This document shows positions 1-8,251 of a stretch of 46,497 nucleotides of DNA, one piece after another; within the stretch, counting starts at the first letter, position 1; the number at the start of each line of letters is the position of its first letter. The notes below the pieces were generated by a model. That model was not told the origin of the DNA. It searched no databases and was given only the letters and a program-made list of their open reading frames with translations. The position numbers were made by a program, and so were the translations under genes. Origin of the DNA: an uncultured Prolixibacteraceae bacterium (GTDB taxonomy: Bacteria; Bacteroidota; Bacteroidia; Bacteroidales; Prolixibacteraceae); the NCBI GenBank assembly GCA_903834475.1, contig CAILJH010000063.1:1-46497 (forward strand). The letters are read 5' to 3'.

Positions 1-1962
1 GTTCAGATCGACGAAATTACATACGGACATGTAGCTTCGGATAAAGTTGTCAATGTGCTGGCCGATTTTGAGAAACATGCCGGAATTTCCGGAGCTAAAA
101 AAGGATTGTTCCGTAATGTGGATGGACAGGAAATTCAGGGTGAAATCCGCATCGGGTTGGGTTCGTGCTGTGTGGCTTCCGGAAGTGAAGATGTGAAAAA
201 GGCCGTGGAAGAAACTATTGCAGATACGGGCATTAAAATCAGCCTGAAAAATGTGGGCTGTGTGGGCATGTGCCATCAGGTTCCGCTGGTCGAAATCATT
301 CCGCACAACGAAAAGCCAACGCTGTATGCCAAGGTAAAACCCGAAGATATTGCCGGTATTATTGCGAATCATTTTAAACCGTTGGGTACTTTCAGTATGC
401 TGAAAAACAGCGTATATAAGTTTTTCGAAAGTGTGCAGACCGATACCGTTTGGGATGGCGTGAAACAATATTCGATTGATGCCCGCGAAAAGCAGGTTTC
501 TGATTTTCTGGACCGGCAGATTCCAATTGCGACGCAGTATCGTGGAATTATCAACCCGCTTGATATTGAAGAATACAAGCGCCATGAGGGATTTGCAGCC
601 TTGAAAACTTGTCTGACGGAATTGACTTCCGAAGAAATTATACAAACCATCAACGACAGCGGACTGCGTGGAAGAGGAGGAGCTGGTTTCCCAACCGGCC
701 TGAAATGGAGTCTGGTAGCTGAAAATCAGTCGGATATTAAATATTTGATTGTCAATGGTGACGAAGGCGATCCCGGTGCTTTTATGGACCGGATGCTGCT
801 CGAATCTTATCCATACCGCGTGATTGAAGGCGCTGTTATTGCTGCCAAAGCCGTGGGTGCGACTCAGGGATTTTTTTACATCCGTGCCGAATATCCGCTG
901 GCGGTAAAACGAATCCGGCAGGCACTAATTTACTGCCGTGAAAATAATTTTCTCGGTGAGAATATTTTAGAAAGTGGATTTTCATTCGATTTGACCATTT
1001 ACGAAGGTGCCGGAGCTTTTGTATGTGGCGAAGAAACTGCGATGATGCAGTCTATCGAAGGGCAACGTGGATTTCCGCGTATTCGCCCGCCTTTTCCTGC
1101 CGTGAGTGGTTTGTGGAAAGAACCAACGTTAATCAACAATACCGAGACTTTCGCCCAGGTTTCTTACATCATTCGTGAGGGATCGGACAAATTTGCCGAA
1201 ATCGGACGCGGAACCAGCCGGGGAACCAAAGTCTTTGCTTTGGCCGGAAAAGTGAACCGTGGCGGATTGATTGAGGTTCCGATGGGAATTACTGTCAGAC
1301 AGATTGTAGAAGAAATTGGTGGTGGCGTTCAGAATGGAAAGAAATTTAAGGCGGTGCAGATTGGTGGACCTTCCGGAGGTTGCGTTCCTGCTGAATTGTA
1401 TGACACGCCGATCGACTACGAATCGCTCTTTGAAGTGGGGGCGATGATGGGTTCCGGTGGACTGGTTGTTTTGGACGAAGACGATTGCATGGTCGATATT
1501 GCCCATTTTTTCCTGTCGTTTACCCAGAATGAATCCTGCGGAAAATGTACTTTTTGTCGCATCGGAACCAAGCGAATGCTTGATATCCTGACCAGAATTA
1601 CAACAGGAAAAGGTACCGAAAAAGATTTGGACGAACTGGAATACCTGGCAGGCTGGACAAAAAAAGGAAGTTTATGCGGTTTGGGAAAATCGGCTCCGAA
1701 TCCGATTTTGTCAACTTTAAGATATTTCAGAGAGGAATACATTGCACACATCAACGGCAAATGCCCTTCGGGAAAATGCCAGAGCCTGATTAAATACCAG
1801 ATTAACGATTTGTGTATCGGTTGTACAAAATGTGCCCAGAAATGCCCAACCGATGCTATTTTATTTAGGCCGCACGAAAAGCACGAAGTCATCACCGACC
1901 TCTGCATTAAGTGCGACGCCTGCAAGCAGGTTTGTCCGGTTGATGCAGTGGAGGTGGTGTGA
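1..1962 (+). CDS. nuoF: NuoE/NuoF-type NADH-binding flavoprotein subunit (5' truncated by window edge)
   Basis: This is the NADH:acceptor electron-input subunit, of the type found in bifurcating hydrogenases (HydB/HndC) and complex I (NuoF). The frame is open to base 1, so the start lies outside the window; the GTG at 55 is internal. The first ~28 residues look like the tail of a NuoE-like thioredoxin-fold domain. A second thioredoxin-like 2Fe-2S domain follows (GSCCVASG, then VGCVGMCHQVP). Next come the 51-kDa FMN/NADH domain (GRGGAGFPTGLKW; NGDEGDPGAFMDR; GAGAFVCGEETAMM), the SLBB region, the N3-type 4Fe-4S site (ESCGKCTFCRIGTKRM) and a C-terminal pair of 4Fe-4S motifs (CIGCTKCAQKCP, CIKCDACKQVCP). 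The next gene, 266 bases on, is a partner flavoprotein. No hydrogenase, formate dehydrogenase or other catalytic subunit is visible, so the electron acceptor is unknown. The cofactor domains are clear; the exact complex is not. Confidence 0.88.
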   Translation, partial: VQIDEITYGHVASDKVVNVLADFEKHAGISGAKKGLFRNVDGQEIQGEIRIGLGSCCVASGSEDVKKAVEETIADTGIKISLKNVGCVGMCHQVPLVEIIPHNEKPTLYAKVKPEDIAGIIANHFKPLGTFSMLKNSVYKFFESVQTDTVWDGVKQYSIDAREKQVSDFLDRQIPIATQYRGIINPLDIEEYKRHEGFAALKTCLTELTSEEIIQTINDSGLRGRGGAGFPTGLKWSLVAENQSDIKYLIVNGDEGDPGAFMDRMLLESYPYRVIEGAVIAAKAVGATQGFFYIRAEYPLAVKRIRQALIYCRENNFLGENILESGFSFDLTIYEGAGAFVCGEETAMMQSIEGQRGFPRIRPPFPAVSGLWKEPTLINNTETFAQVSYIIREGSDKFAEIGRGTSRGTKVFALAGKVNRGGLIEVPMGITVRQIVEEIGGGVQNGKKFKAVQIGGPSGGCVPAELYDTPIDYESLFEVGAMMGSGGLVVLDEDDCMVDIAHFFLSFTQNESCGKCTFCRIGTKRMLDILTRITTGKGTEKDLDELEYLAGWTKKGSLCGLGKSAPNPILSTLRYFREEYIAHINGKCPSGKCQSLIKYQINDLCIGCTKCAQKCPTDAILFRPHEKHEVITDLCIKCDACKQVCPVDAVEVV

Positions 1963-1973
1963 TGTTAGATTGC

Positions 1974-1997
1974 AGAGACGCTCGGCCGTGCGTCTCT
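1974..1997. repeat. Short hairpin repeat, AGAGACGC type
   Basis: Inverted repeat with arms AGAGACGC and GCGTCTCT around an 8-base centre, starting 12 bases after the stop of the flavoprotein gene. No T-run follows, so it looks more like a REP-type palindrome than a classical terminator, though it could still act on the mRNA 3' end. Confidence 0.7.
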
Positions 1998-2066
1998 ACG
2001 TCAATTACATTGGATAAAGGATATTGAAATTCTTTTGTGGCTCTGAAGGAGCCGAATATGAATAGC

Positions 2067-2084
2067 CACGGGTTTTAACCCGTG
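2067..2084. repeat. Short hairpin repeat, CACGGGTT type
   Basis: Arms CACGGGTT and AACCCGTG around two bases. It is the second of three unrelated palindromes in the 266-base gap between the two redox genes. An open frame runs through it from 2082, but that frame is made of repeat sequence and is not taken as coding. Confidence 0.65.
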
Positions 2085-2179
2085 AAAAATGAAAAAGAGA
2101 ACACAAGGCGCATCTGCGAATCACAATTGGAAGATAATAATGTATGCGCCGCAAATAATAAAGTTGAAATTAGCATTAT

Positions 2180-2208
2180 CCCTGACAGGGTTTTAAACCC
2201 TGTCAGGG
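2180..2208. repeat. 29-base perfect palindrome
   Basis: Two 14-base arms (CCCTGACAGGGTTT and its complement) around a single T, ending 20 bases before the next start codon. It is a third palindrome type in the same gap. It could form a strong mRNA hairpin close to the ribosome binding site of the downstream gene. Confidence 0.75.
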
Positions 2209-2228
2209 GTTCAAGAAGACAAACGCAA

Positions 2229-3791
2229 ATGATAAAATTAACTATAGATAACCGCACCATCGAAGTTCAACCCGGCACTTCGGTCTGGCAGGCTGCTCAA
2301 TCCATAAACATCGAGATTCCGACCATGTGCTTTTTGGAGGGAACGGAACATTTCACCTCGTGTATGATTTGCCTGGTGAAAGATGCTAAAAACGGACGTT
2401 TCTTTGCTTCCTGCTCCACACCGGTTTTTGAAGGACAAGACATTATTACCAACGATGAGGAGACCATCGAGTCGCGGAAAGCTGCGCTGGAACTGCTTTT
2501 AAGCGAACATGTGGGCGATTGTGAAGCGCCTTGCCAGCTGGTTTGTCCGGCACACATGAATATTCCATTGATGAACCGTCTGATTGCCAAAGGTGATTTC
2601 GCAAAAGCGATTGAAGTCGTCAAACGTGATATTGCTTTGCCGGCCATACTGGGTCGCATTTGTCCGGCTCCGTGTGAAGCCGGTTGCCGCCGGAAACAGG
2701 TGGACGAAGCGGTGTCGATTTGTTTGTTGAAACGGTTCGTGGGTGATGAAGATTTAAAAAGTGATAAACCTTATCAGCCGAATCTGGCCAAACTTTCAGG
2801 CAAAAAAGTAGCTGTTATCGGTGCCGGTCCGGCCGGATTGGCGGCTGCTTATTATTTGCAGATCAAAGGTCATCAGGCAGTGATTTTTGAAAAGAATAGT
2901 GAGGCTGGTGGAGAATTGCTTCAGATTGATCAGGAGATATTACCTGCTGAAGTTGTTGTCCAGGAAGTGACTCAAATCTTGGCAACCGGTGTTCAAATCC
3001 GGCTCAATGAAACGATTAATGACAGCCGTTTTGCAGAATTGCAAAACGAATTTGATGCAGTTGTTGTTTCCAGCGGAACTTTTCCGGAAGGAAGTTCGGT
3101 ATTCGGACTGAAATCCACCAAGGCTGGGATCATTGCTGATAAATCTACCTACCAGACCTCAATCCCTAAAGTTTTTGCCATCGGGAATTCACTTCGGTTT
3201 TCAAAAATGGCTGTGCGCTCAGTCGGACAGGGAAAAGAGGTGGCAACGGTTATCGATAATTATTTCAAAACTTCAGAAATTTCAGGATATCCGGAACGAT
3301 TTAATTCCAAATTTGGACGACTGGCTGAAGCTGAATTTATTCACTATAAAAAAGATTCAGATACTTCTCCACGTCAAAAGGCTGATCAGTATGGATTTAC
3401 CAGAGAAGCTGCCATTCGGGAAGCCAAACGCTGTATGCACTGCGATTGCCGTAATCCGGATTCGTGCGTGCTGCGCGAATTGTCTGATCGTTATCATGCG
3501 GTTCAGAAACGTTTTCAAAGCGAAGAGCGGTTTAACGTGGAGAAATTCATTCACCGCGAAGGAATTGTTTACGAACCTGCCAAGTGCATCAAATGCGGCA
3601 TCTGCGTTCGCCTGACCCGTCAACATCAGGAGGAATTTGGCTTTACATTTATTGGCCGTGGCTTTGACGTAAAAGTAGGCGTTCCGTTCAACGAAAGCAT
3701 TCAGAAAGGACTGGAGAAAACTGCTGAGATTGTTGCCAAGGCATGCCCGACAGGAGCTTTGGCTATGTTTGGCATGGAGGAACAATTATAA
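2229..3791 (+). CDS. 2Fe-2S / GltD-like FAD / 4Fe-4S oxidoreductase, no visible NAD(P) domain
   Basis: A 520-residue iron-sulfur flavoprotein, probably the partner of the preceding NuoEF-type subunit. Start at ATG 2229 because MIKLTIDNRTIEVQPG is the natural start of a NuoG/HydA-type ferredoxin domain; the frame upstream is palindromic repeat. Order: 2Fe-2S domain (cysteines in MCFLEG, TSCMICLV, ASCSTP); GltD/DPYD-type 4Fe-4S domain (GDCEAPCQLVCPAH, ICPAPCEAGCRR); FAD Rossmann fold (VIGAGPAGLAAAYYLQIKGH); C-terminal 4Fe-4S region (CIKCGIC, then ACPTGA). In GltD-type enzymes the FAD segment is split by a second Rossmann domain with a GGGNxA-like motif. Here DAVVVSSGT runs almost straight into the closing FAD segment (IPKVFAIGNS), so that domain seems deleted. 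The architecture resembles subunits of Stn/Nfn-type bifurcating transhydrogenases; a specific reaction cannot be assigned. Confidence 0.82.
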   Translation: MIKLTIDNRTIEVQPGTSVWQAAQSINIEIPTMCFLEGTEHFTSCMICLVKDAKNGRFFASCSTPVFEGQDIITNDEETIESRKAALELLLSEHVGDCEAPCQLVCPAHMNIPLMNRLIAKGDFAKAIEVVKRDIALPAILGRICPAPCEAGCRRKQVDEAVSICLLKRFVGDEDLKSDKPYQPNLAKLSGKKVAVIGAGPAGLAAAYYLQIKGHQAVIFEKNSEAGGELLQIDQEILPAEVVVQEVTQILATGVQIRLNETINDSRFAELQNEFDAVVVSSGTFPEGSSVFGLKSTKAGIIADKSTYQTSIPKVFAIGNSLRFSKMAVRSVGQGKEVATVIDNYFKTSEISGYPERFNSKFGRLAEAEFIHYKKDSDTSPRQKADQYGFTREAAIREAKRCMHCDCRNPDSCVLRELSDRYHAVQKRFQSEERFNVEKFIHREGIVYEPAKCIKCGICVRLTRQHQEEFGFTFIGRGFDVKVGVPFNESIQKGLEKTAEIVAKACPTGALAMFGMEEQL

Positions 3792-3858
3792 ATACAGGAT
3801 AATTTTACTTTTCTTTATGCTTTAATATTGGCATTTCAATTCAATTAAAAAATCTACT

Positions 3859-4818
3859 ATGAAATCACGTTTTTTAAGTGTTGTTGGTATTCTGTTGTTG
3901 TCGTTTTCTACTGAAGCAAAAATAAAGGTGCTCATTGTTGACGGACAGAATAATCACGAGGTATGGCCCAAATCGACCATCATGATGAAGCAATATCTGG
4001 AAGAAACAGGATTGTTTTCTGTGGATATCAAACGCACAAAATATACGTGGAAGGGAGAACGTGAAAAAGCTTACCTTCCGTTGGCAGGTGTTGGTGAAAC
4101 GCAGGATTTGCAGGATCCAAAACCGGATCCTGATTTCATTCTTTCTTTCAAAAAATACGATGTGGTTGTTTCCAATTTTGGCTGGATGGCAGCTGATTGG
4201 CCTGAAGCTACACAAAAGGCTCTTGAGAAATTTATGAAAAAGGGTGGTGGTTTTGTTTCAGTGCATGCTGCAGACAACTCATTTCCAGCCTGGCTCGAGT
4301 ATAACAAGATGATTGGATTGGGCGGATGGGGAGACCGAAATGAAAAAAATGGTCCGTATGTGTATTATTCCAACGAAGGCCAATTAGTCCGCGATAATTC
4401 ACCTGGAGGTGCTGGAGCACATGGTCCGCAGCATTTAATACCGGTGACAATTCGGGTAGCCGATCATCCGATTACCAAAGGCATGCCCAAAGTCTGGATG
4501 ACTACCAAGGATGAATGCTATGCAAAATTGCGTGGACCGGGTGAGAACATGATCATTCTGGCCACAGGAAAAGATATGTCGGTAAAGGCACCAACCGATC
4601 GGCACGAACCAATTCTGATGGTTTTGACCTATGGAAAAGGTCGTATTTTTCATACCACCCTGGGGCACGATGACTATTCCTGTGAAGGAGTGGGATTTAT
4701 CACAACTTTTCTACGTGGAGTAGAATGGGCTGCAACCGGTAAAGTTACACAGGCTGTTCCGGCTGACTTTCCAACTGCGGAAGAGTCAACCAGTAGAAAA
4801 TTTGTACTGAAAAAATAG
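3859..4818 (+). CDS. Secreted ThuA-like domain protein
   Basis: A 319-residue protein with an N-terminal signal peptide (hydrophobic stretch after MKSR, likely cut after STEA). The rest is one ThuA (trehalose-utilisation-like, class I amidotransferase-like fold) domain: KVLIVDGQNNHEVW at the start, GGGFVSVHAADNSF in the middle, and GKGRIFHTTLGHDD near the end. ThuA proteins are linked to sugar oxidation and polysaccharide metabolism, but their chemistry is poorly defined, so no reaction is proposed. The gene starts 67 bases after the redox gene and is followed 56 bases later by a secreted beta-propeller protein. Family assignment is firm; function is not. Confidence 0.85.
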   Translation: MKSRFLSVVGILLLSFSTEAKIKVLIVDGQNNHEVWPKSTIMMKQYLEETGLFSVDIKRTKYTWKGEREKAYLPLAGVGETQDLQDPKPDPDFILSFKKYDVVVSNFGWMAADWPEATQKALEKFMKKGGGFVSVHAADNSFPAWLEYNKMIGLGGWGDRNEKNGPYVYYSNEGQLVRDNSPGGAGAHGPQHLIPVTIRVADHPITKGMPKVWMTTKDECYAKLRGPGENMIILATGKDMSVKAPTDRHEPILMVLTYGKGRIFHTTLGHDDYSCEGVGFITTFLRGVEWAATGKVTQAVPADFPTAEESTSRKFVLKK

Positions 4819-4874
4819 GTTGATTTTCTGATATGTAGAGTGTTCGCCGTTTAAAAAAAAGAAATTCTCATCCA

Positions 4875-5981
4875 ATGGATTTGAAAAAAATATTCTTGCC
4901 AGTAATTCTGATTCTGCTTTTTTCAGGATTTCTTTCTGCTCAATCCTGGACAATTTTCCGTGGAAATCAGCAGCTTACAGGAGCAACTTCGGCCAATCTT
5001 CCGGAGAAACCAAAATTGTTGTCTTCGTTTCAGACTGGAGATGATATTAAAGCTTCGCCGGTGGTTTCGGGCCAAACCATTTTTTGCGGCTCGACCGACG
5101 GAACGATGTATGCCATTGGTTTTGACGGTAAACTGAAATGGAAATTTGTGTCGGGCAATTCGATTGAAGCTCCTGCTTTGACTATGAACGGATCGGTTCT
5201 GTTCGGACAGCTGGATGGCTTGTTTTACAGGCTGGACGAAAAAACAGGCAAGGAAATTTGGAAATATAAAACCGATAACCAGATTATGGGTTCGGCAAAC
5301 TGGCTGAAAGTGGGTAAACAAATCCGCCTCTTTGTTGGCAGTTATGATTATAATCTACATTGTTTCGGATTTGAAAAAGGCGATAGTCTCTGGCGTTACG
5401 AATCAGATAATTACATCAACGGTGCACCGGCACTTTACGGCAAAAATGCAGTATTTGGCGGATGTGATGGTTTCGTGCATCTGGTGAACATCGAAACGGG
5501 AAAGGTGTTTAAGAAAATCAAGATGGAAACCTATATAGCTTCGTCGCCGGTCATCGAAGGTAAAAATGCTTATGTGGGCGATTACGAAGGAAAGTTTTTC
5601 AGTATTGATCTGGAAGCCGGTAAAATAGCGTGGACCTATCATGAAAAAGATAAAAACTTGCCATTCATTGCGTCTCCGGCGCTGAGCGGAAATTTCATTG
5701 TCATCGGTAATCAGGATAAGTTCATTTACTGTTTCGATAAAAGCACCGGCAAGGTTGTCTGGAAAGTAAAAACAAGCAATCGGGTCGAATCATCGTCAGT
5801 TATTGCCTCCGGAAAAGTGATTACCGGAACCATGGATGGAATGTTGTATATTCATGACCTGAAGACCGGAGTAGAGCTTTGGAAATACGAGTTGGGTAGT
5901 CCGATAGTCGGAAGTCCCGCAGTCGTTTCAGGAAAGATTGTGGTTGGTGCAGGTGATGGGCGGATTTATATTTTTGGATAA
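4875..5981 (+). CDS. Secreted PQQ-like beta-propeller protein
   Basis: A 368-residue exported protein. The signal peptide covers about residues 1-22 (LILLFSGFLSAQ). The remainder is built from about seven PQQ/BamB-like blades, each with a G-K-x-x-W-K/R type turn (GKLKWKF, GKEIWKYKT, GDSLWRYES, GKIAWTYHE, GKVVWKVKT, GVELWKYEL). No PQQ ligands or enzymatic cap domain were recognised, so a structural or binding role in the periplasm or outer membrane is more likely than a dehydrogenase role. It lies between the ThuA gene and a glycosyltransferase on the same strand. Confidence 0.85.
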   Translation: MDLKKIFLPVILILLFSGFLSAQSWTIFRGNQQLTGATSANLPEKPKLLSSFQTGDDIKASPVVSGQTIFCGSTDGTMYAIGFDGKLKWKFVSGNSIEAPALTMNGSVLFGQLDGLFYRLDEKTGKEIWKYKTDNQIMGSANWLKVGKQIRLFVGSYDYNLHCFGFEKGDSLWRYESDNYINGAPALYGKNAVFGGCDGFVHLVNIETGKVFKKIKMETYIASSPVIEGKNAYVGDYEGKFFSIDLEAGKIAWTYHEKDKNLPFIASPALSGNFIVIGNQDKFIYCFDKSTGKVVWKVKTSNRVESSSVIASGKVITGTMDGMLYIHDLKTGVELWKYELGSPIVGSPAVVSGKIVVGAGDGRIYIFG

Positions 5982-6000
5982 CGGCCTCCTCTAAACCTAA

Positions 6001-6131
6001 AGCCCCTCCCAAACCCTCCCCGAAGGGGAGTGCTTAAAGAATGCAATTTTGAAAAGTGTCACATTTAAATAATTCAATAGCATGGAACAGAGCATTTTTA
6101 CTCTCCATATTTGGGGGAGTTGGAGGGGGCT
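6001..6131. repeat. Long imperfect inverted repeat, CCCTCCC type
   Basis: The left arm (6001-6021, AGCCCCTCCCAAACCCTCCCC) and right arm (6111-6131) are imperfect complements separated by about 90 AT-rich bases. It fills the gap between the propeller and glycosyltransferase genes. Its right end is G-rich (GGAGGGGG) and sits 4-12 bases before the downstream ATG, so it also acts as an apparent ribosome binding site. Confidence 0.6.
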
Positions 6132-6134
6132 GTT

Positions 6135-7424
6135 ATGAAAATCGCACACATTATTCCGGGTTCGGGCGGTAGTTTTTACTGCGGAAACTGCATGCGCGAC
6201 AGCAAGTACATCCGTGCGCTCAAAGAATTGGAGCATCAGGTTATTAAAGTTCCACTGTACCTGCCTATTTTCGATGATGCCCATGATTTGGACGAGATAC
6301 CGGTTTTTTATGGAGCAGTAAATCTTTACCTCAAACAGCAATTCCCCATTTTCCGGCATATGCCAGCGTTTATAGAACATGCGCTTGATTCGAAAAGTGT
6401 GTTGGAAATGGCTGCCCGAAAGGCTGGTTCAACCCGTGCCAAAGGACTGGAAGGAATGACCATTTCGATGTTGCTTGGCGAAGATGGTGGTCAAAAAGAG
6501 GAATTGGAACGGCTGGTTGATTGGCTGGCTGATGAGGCAAAACCTGATGTTGTGCATTTGTCGAATGCTTTGCTGCTCGGACTTGCGCACCGGATTAAAC
6601 AGCGGATGGATGTTCCGGTAATCTGCTCCCTTCAGGACGAAGATGTGTGGGTGGATGCCATGGATGACCATTTCCGCAAGGATGTCTGGGATTTGATGAG
6701 CGAACGTGGTAAAGATGTGGATGTTTTTATTCCTGTCAGCGATTATTTTTCAGATGAAATTCATCAGCGAATGGTCATTCCTGAAACAAAGATGCAGACC
6801 GTTCATTTGGGAGTCGATGCCTATGATTACTTTCCGAAATTAATTACTAAAAAGGAACCTGTCATTGGCTACCTCTCGCGGATGTGTGAGGAAAATGGCC
6901 TGGCAGTTTTGGTCGATGCCTTTATTTTACTCCGGAAAAGTTCGGAATATTCAACTGTGAGACTCAAAATTACCGGTGGAAAAACAGACGATGATTTGAA
7001 TTTCATCAGGGAACAAAAGCGAAAAATATCGAAAGCCGGATTGGAAAACGATGTGTTTTGGGTCGATGAATTTGAAGGCGAAGAGCGTCAGAAATTTTTT
7101 GATTCAGTTCGTCTGATATCGGTACCGGTTCTGATTGGTGAAGCTTTCGGATTGTATATGCTTGAAGCGATGGCTTCCGGAATTCCGATGGTTCAGCCGG
7201 CTTTGGGCGCTTTCCCCGAAGTGATCGGAATCAGTGGTGGCGGAGTTGTTTATGGCGATAATAAACCGGAATTGCTGGCACAGGCTCTCGGTGAACTCAT
7301 TTTTGATGATGCCCGACTTTTGGAATTAAGTGCCGCTGGACAGGCCGGTGTGAAAGCGCATTTCGATATTCATGCACAAGCCCAAAAAATGGTGGCGGTG
7401 TACGAAGGTGCATTAAAACAATGA
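6135..7424 (+). CDS. GT4-type glycosyltransferase
   Basis: A 429-residue retaining glycosyltransferase of the GT-B fold. Start at ATG 6135, preceded by GGAGGGGG; the eight residues that an earlier start would add are repeat sequence. The N-terminal Rossmann half starts MKIAHIIPGSGGSFYCGNCM with a glycine-rich acceptor loop. The nucleotide-sugar half has VIGYLSRMCEENG and the E-x7-E signature in GEAFGLYMLEAMASG, then GGVVYGDN. No signal peptide or membrane segment is seen, so it should be cytoplasmic. Neighbours are an exported propeller protein upstream and an ABC transporter downstream, which suggests synthesis of an envelope glycoconjugate. Donor and acceptor cannot be told from sequence. 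Confidence 0.85.
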   Translation: MKIAHIIPGSGGSFYCGNCMRDSKYIRALKELEHQVIKVPLYLPIFDDAHDLDEIPVFYGAVNLYLKQQFPIFRHMPAFIEHALDSKSVLEMAARKAGSTRAKGLEGMTISMLLGEDGGQKEELERLVDWLADEAKPDVVHLSNALLLGLAHRIKQRMDVPVICSLQDEDVWVDAMDDHFRKDVWDLMSERGKDVDVFIPVSDYFSDEIHQRMVIPETKMQTVHLGVDAYDYFPKLITKKEPVIGYLSRMCEENGLAVLVDAFILLRKSSEYSTVRLKITGGKTDDDLNFIREQKRKISKAGLENDVFWVDEFEGEERQKFFDSVRLISVPVLIGEAFGLYMLEAMASGIPMVQPALGAFPEVIGISGGGVVYGDNKPELLAQALGELIFDDARLLELSAAGQAGVKAHFDIHAQAQKMVAVYEGALKQ

Positions 7425-7431
7425 TTTATTC

Positions 7432-7491
7432 AACGCTAAGACGCAAAGTCGCAAGGAAAAATTAATCTTTGCGTCTTTCTGCCTTAGCGTT
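7432..7491. repeat. Imperfect inverted repeat, ACGCAAAG type
   Basis: The left arm AACGCTAAGACGCAAAG (7432-7448) is matched by a right arm at 7467-7491 (CTTTGCGTCTTT, then CTTAGCGTT) with a bulge. It fills the gap between the glycosyltransferase stop and the ATPase start and could serve as a 3' mRNA hairpin. No clean T-run follows. Confidence 0.6.
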
Positions 7492-7504
7492 TAAAAGATA
7501 TACT

Positions 7505-8170
7505 ATGCTGCTAAAACTTGAAAAAGTAACCAAATCCTATTCCAAAGATCGTACGATTCTCGATCAGCTTGATCTGGAAATCAATGCCGGAGAGCGGATT
7601 GCGATTGTCGGGCCATCGGGCTCGGGCAAAACCACCTTACTGAATCTGATCGGAACTTTGGATCGACCCGATTCGGGCAAAATGTACTTCGAAAATCAGG
7701 ATTTATCGGTATTTTCTGATCAGCAACTGGCTGCATTCCGGAATGAGAAAATCGGATTTGTGTTCCAGCTGCACCATTTATTGCCACAACTCACTTTGCT
7801 TGAAAATATACTTTTACCAACGTTGACCAATAAAAATCTCCAGGGGAAAGAAACTTTGGAGCGAGCTCAGAAATTGATTTCCAGAATGGGATTGTCGGAA
7901 GTCGCGCATCAAAAACCATCAGAACTTTCGGGTGGCGAATGTCAGCGGACTGCAGTGGCGCGGGCGCTGATCAACCGTCCGGGATTGATTTTAGCCGACG
8001 AACCAACCGGTGCACTTGATCAGAAATCGGCATTCAACTTAACCGATTTGTTGGTTGAACTGAATCAGGAAGAAGGAGTAACGTTGATCGTAGTGACCCA
8101 CTCAATGGATGTGGCGATAAAAATGGATCGGATTTATACATTGAGTGAAGGAAAACTAACGAAGTCATGA
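7505..8170 (+). CDS. ABC transporter ATP-binding protein, LolD/MacB type
   Basis: A 221-residue ATPase subunit. Start at ATG 7505 (MLLKLEKVTKSY, the usual first strand); a longer frame reads into the upstream inverted repeat. Walker A is GPSGSGKTTLLN, the Q-loop region is FVFQLHHLLPQLT, the signature is LSGGECQRTAVARAL, Walker B is LILADEPTGALD and the H-loop is VVTHS. Short size, one domain and an FtsX-type partner nearby place it in the LolD/MacB/FtsE group, which drives lipoprotein or envelope extrusion rather than import. The matching permease starts at 8898 on the same strand, separated by a DUF1697 gene. Confidence 0.92.
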   Translation: MLLKLEKVTKSYSKDRTILDQLDLEINAGERIAIVGPSGSGKTTLLNLIGTLDRPDSGKMYFENQDLSVFSDQQLAAFRNEKIGFVFQLHHLLPQLTLLENILLPTLTNKNLQGKETLERAQKLISRMGLSEVAHQKPSELSGGECQRTAVARALINRPGLILADEPTGALDQKSAFNLTDLLVELNQEEGVTLIVVTHSMDVAIKMDRIYTLSEGKLTKS

Positions 8171-8251
8171 ATCCTGAATCTCAAATCTTGAATGACGAAT
8201 AAAATTGCAATTAACTCAAGACTCAAGATTCTAACCTTCTAATATTCAAAT

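Noticed and set aside
369..1925. Several 90-170 codon open frames antisense to the NuoF-type gene
   Set aside because: They mirror the codon structure of a well-supported gene with dense cofactor motifs, and none shows a family motif, signal or start context.
2082..2228. 49-residue N-terminal extension of the 2Fe-2S/GltD-like protein
   Set aside because: The stretch is made of palindromic repeats and a natural ferredoxin-domain start is at 2229.
8167..8251. Possible inverted repeat between the ATPase and DUF1697 genes (AATCTCAAATCTTGA-like and CAAGACTCAAGATT-like words)
   Set aside because: The words are similar in the same direction but pair poorly as a hairpin, and the match is too loose to call.
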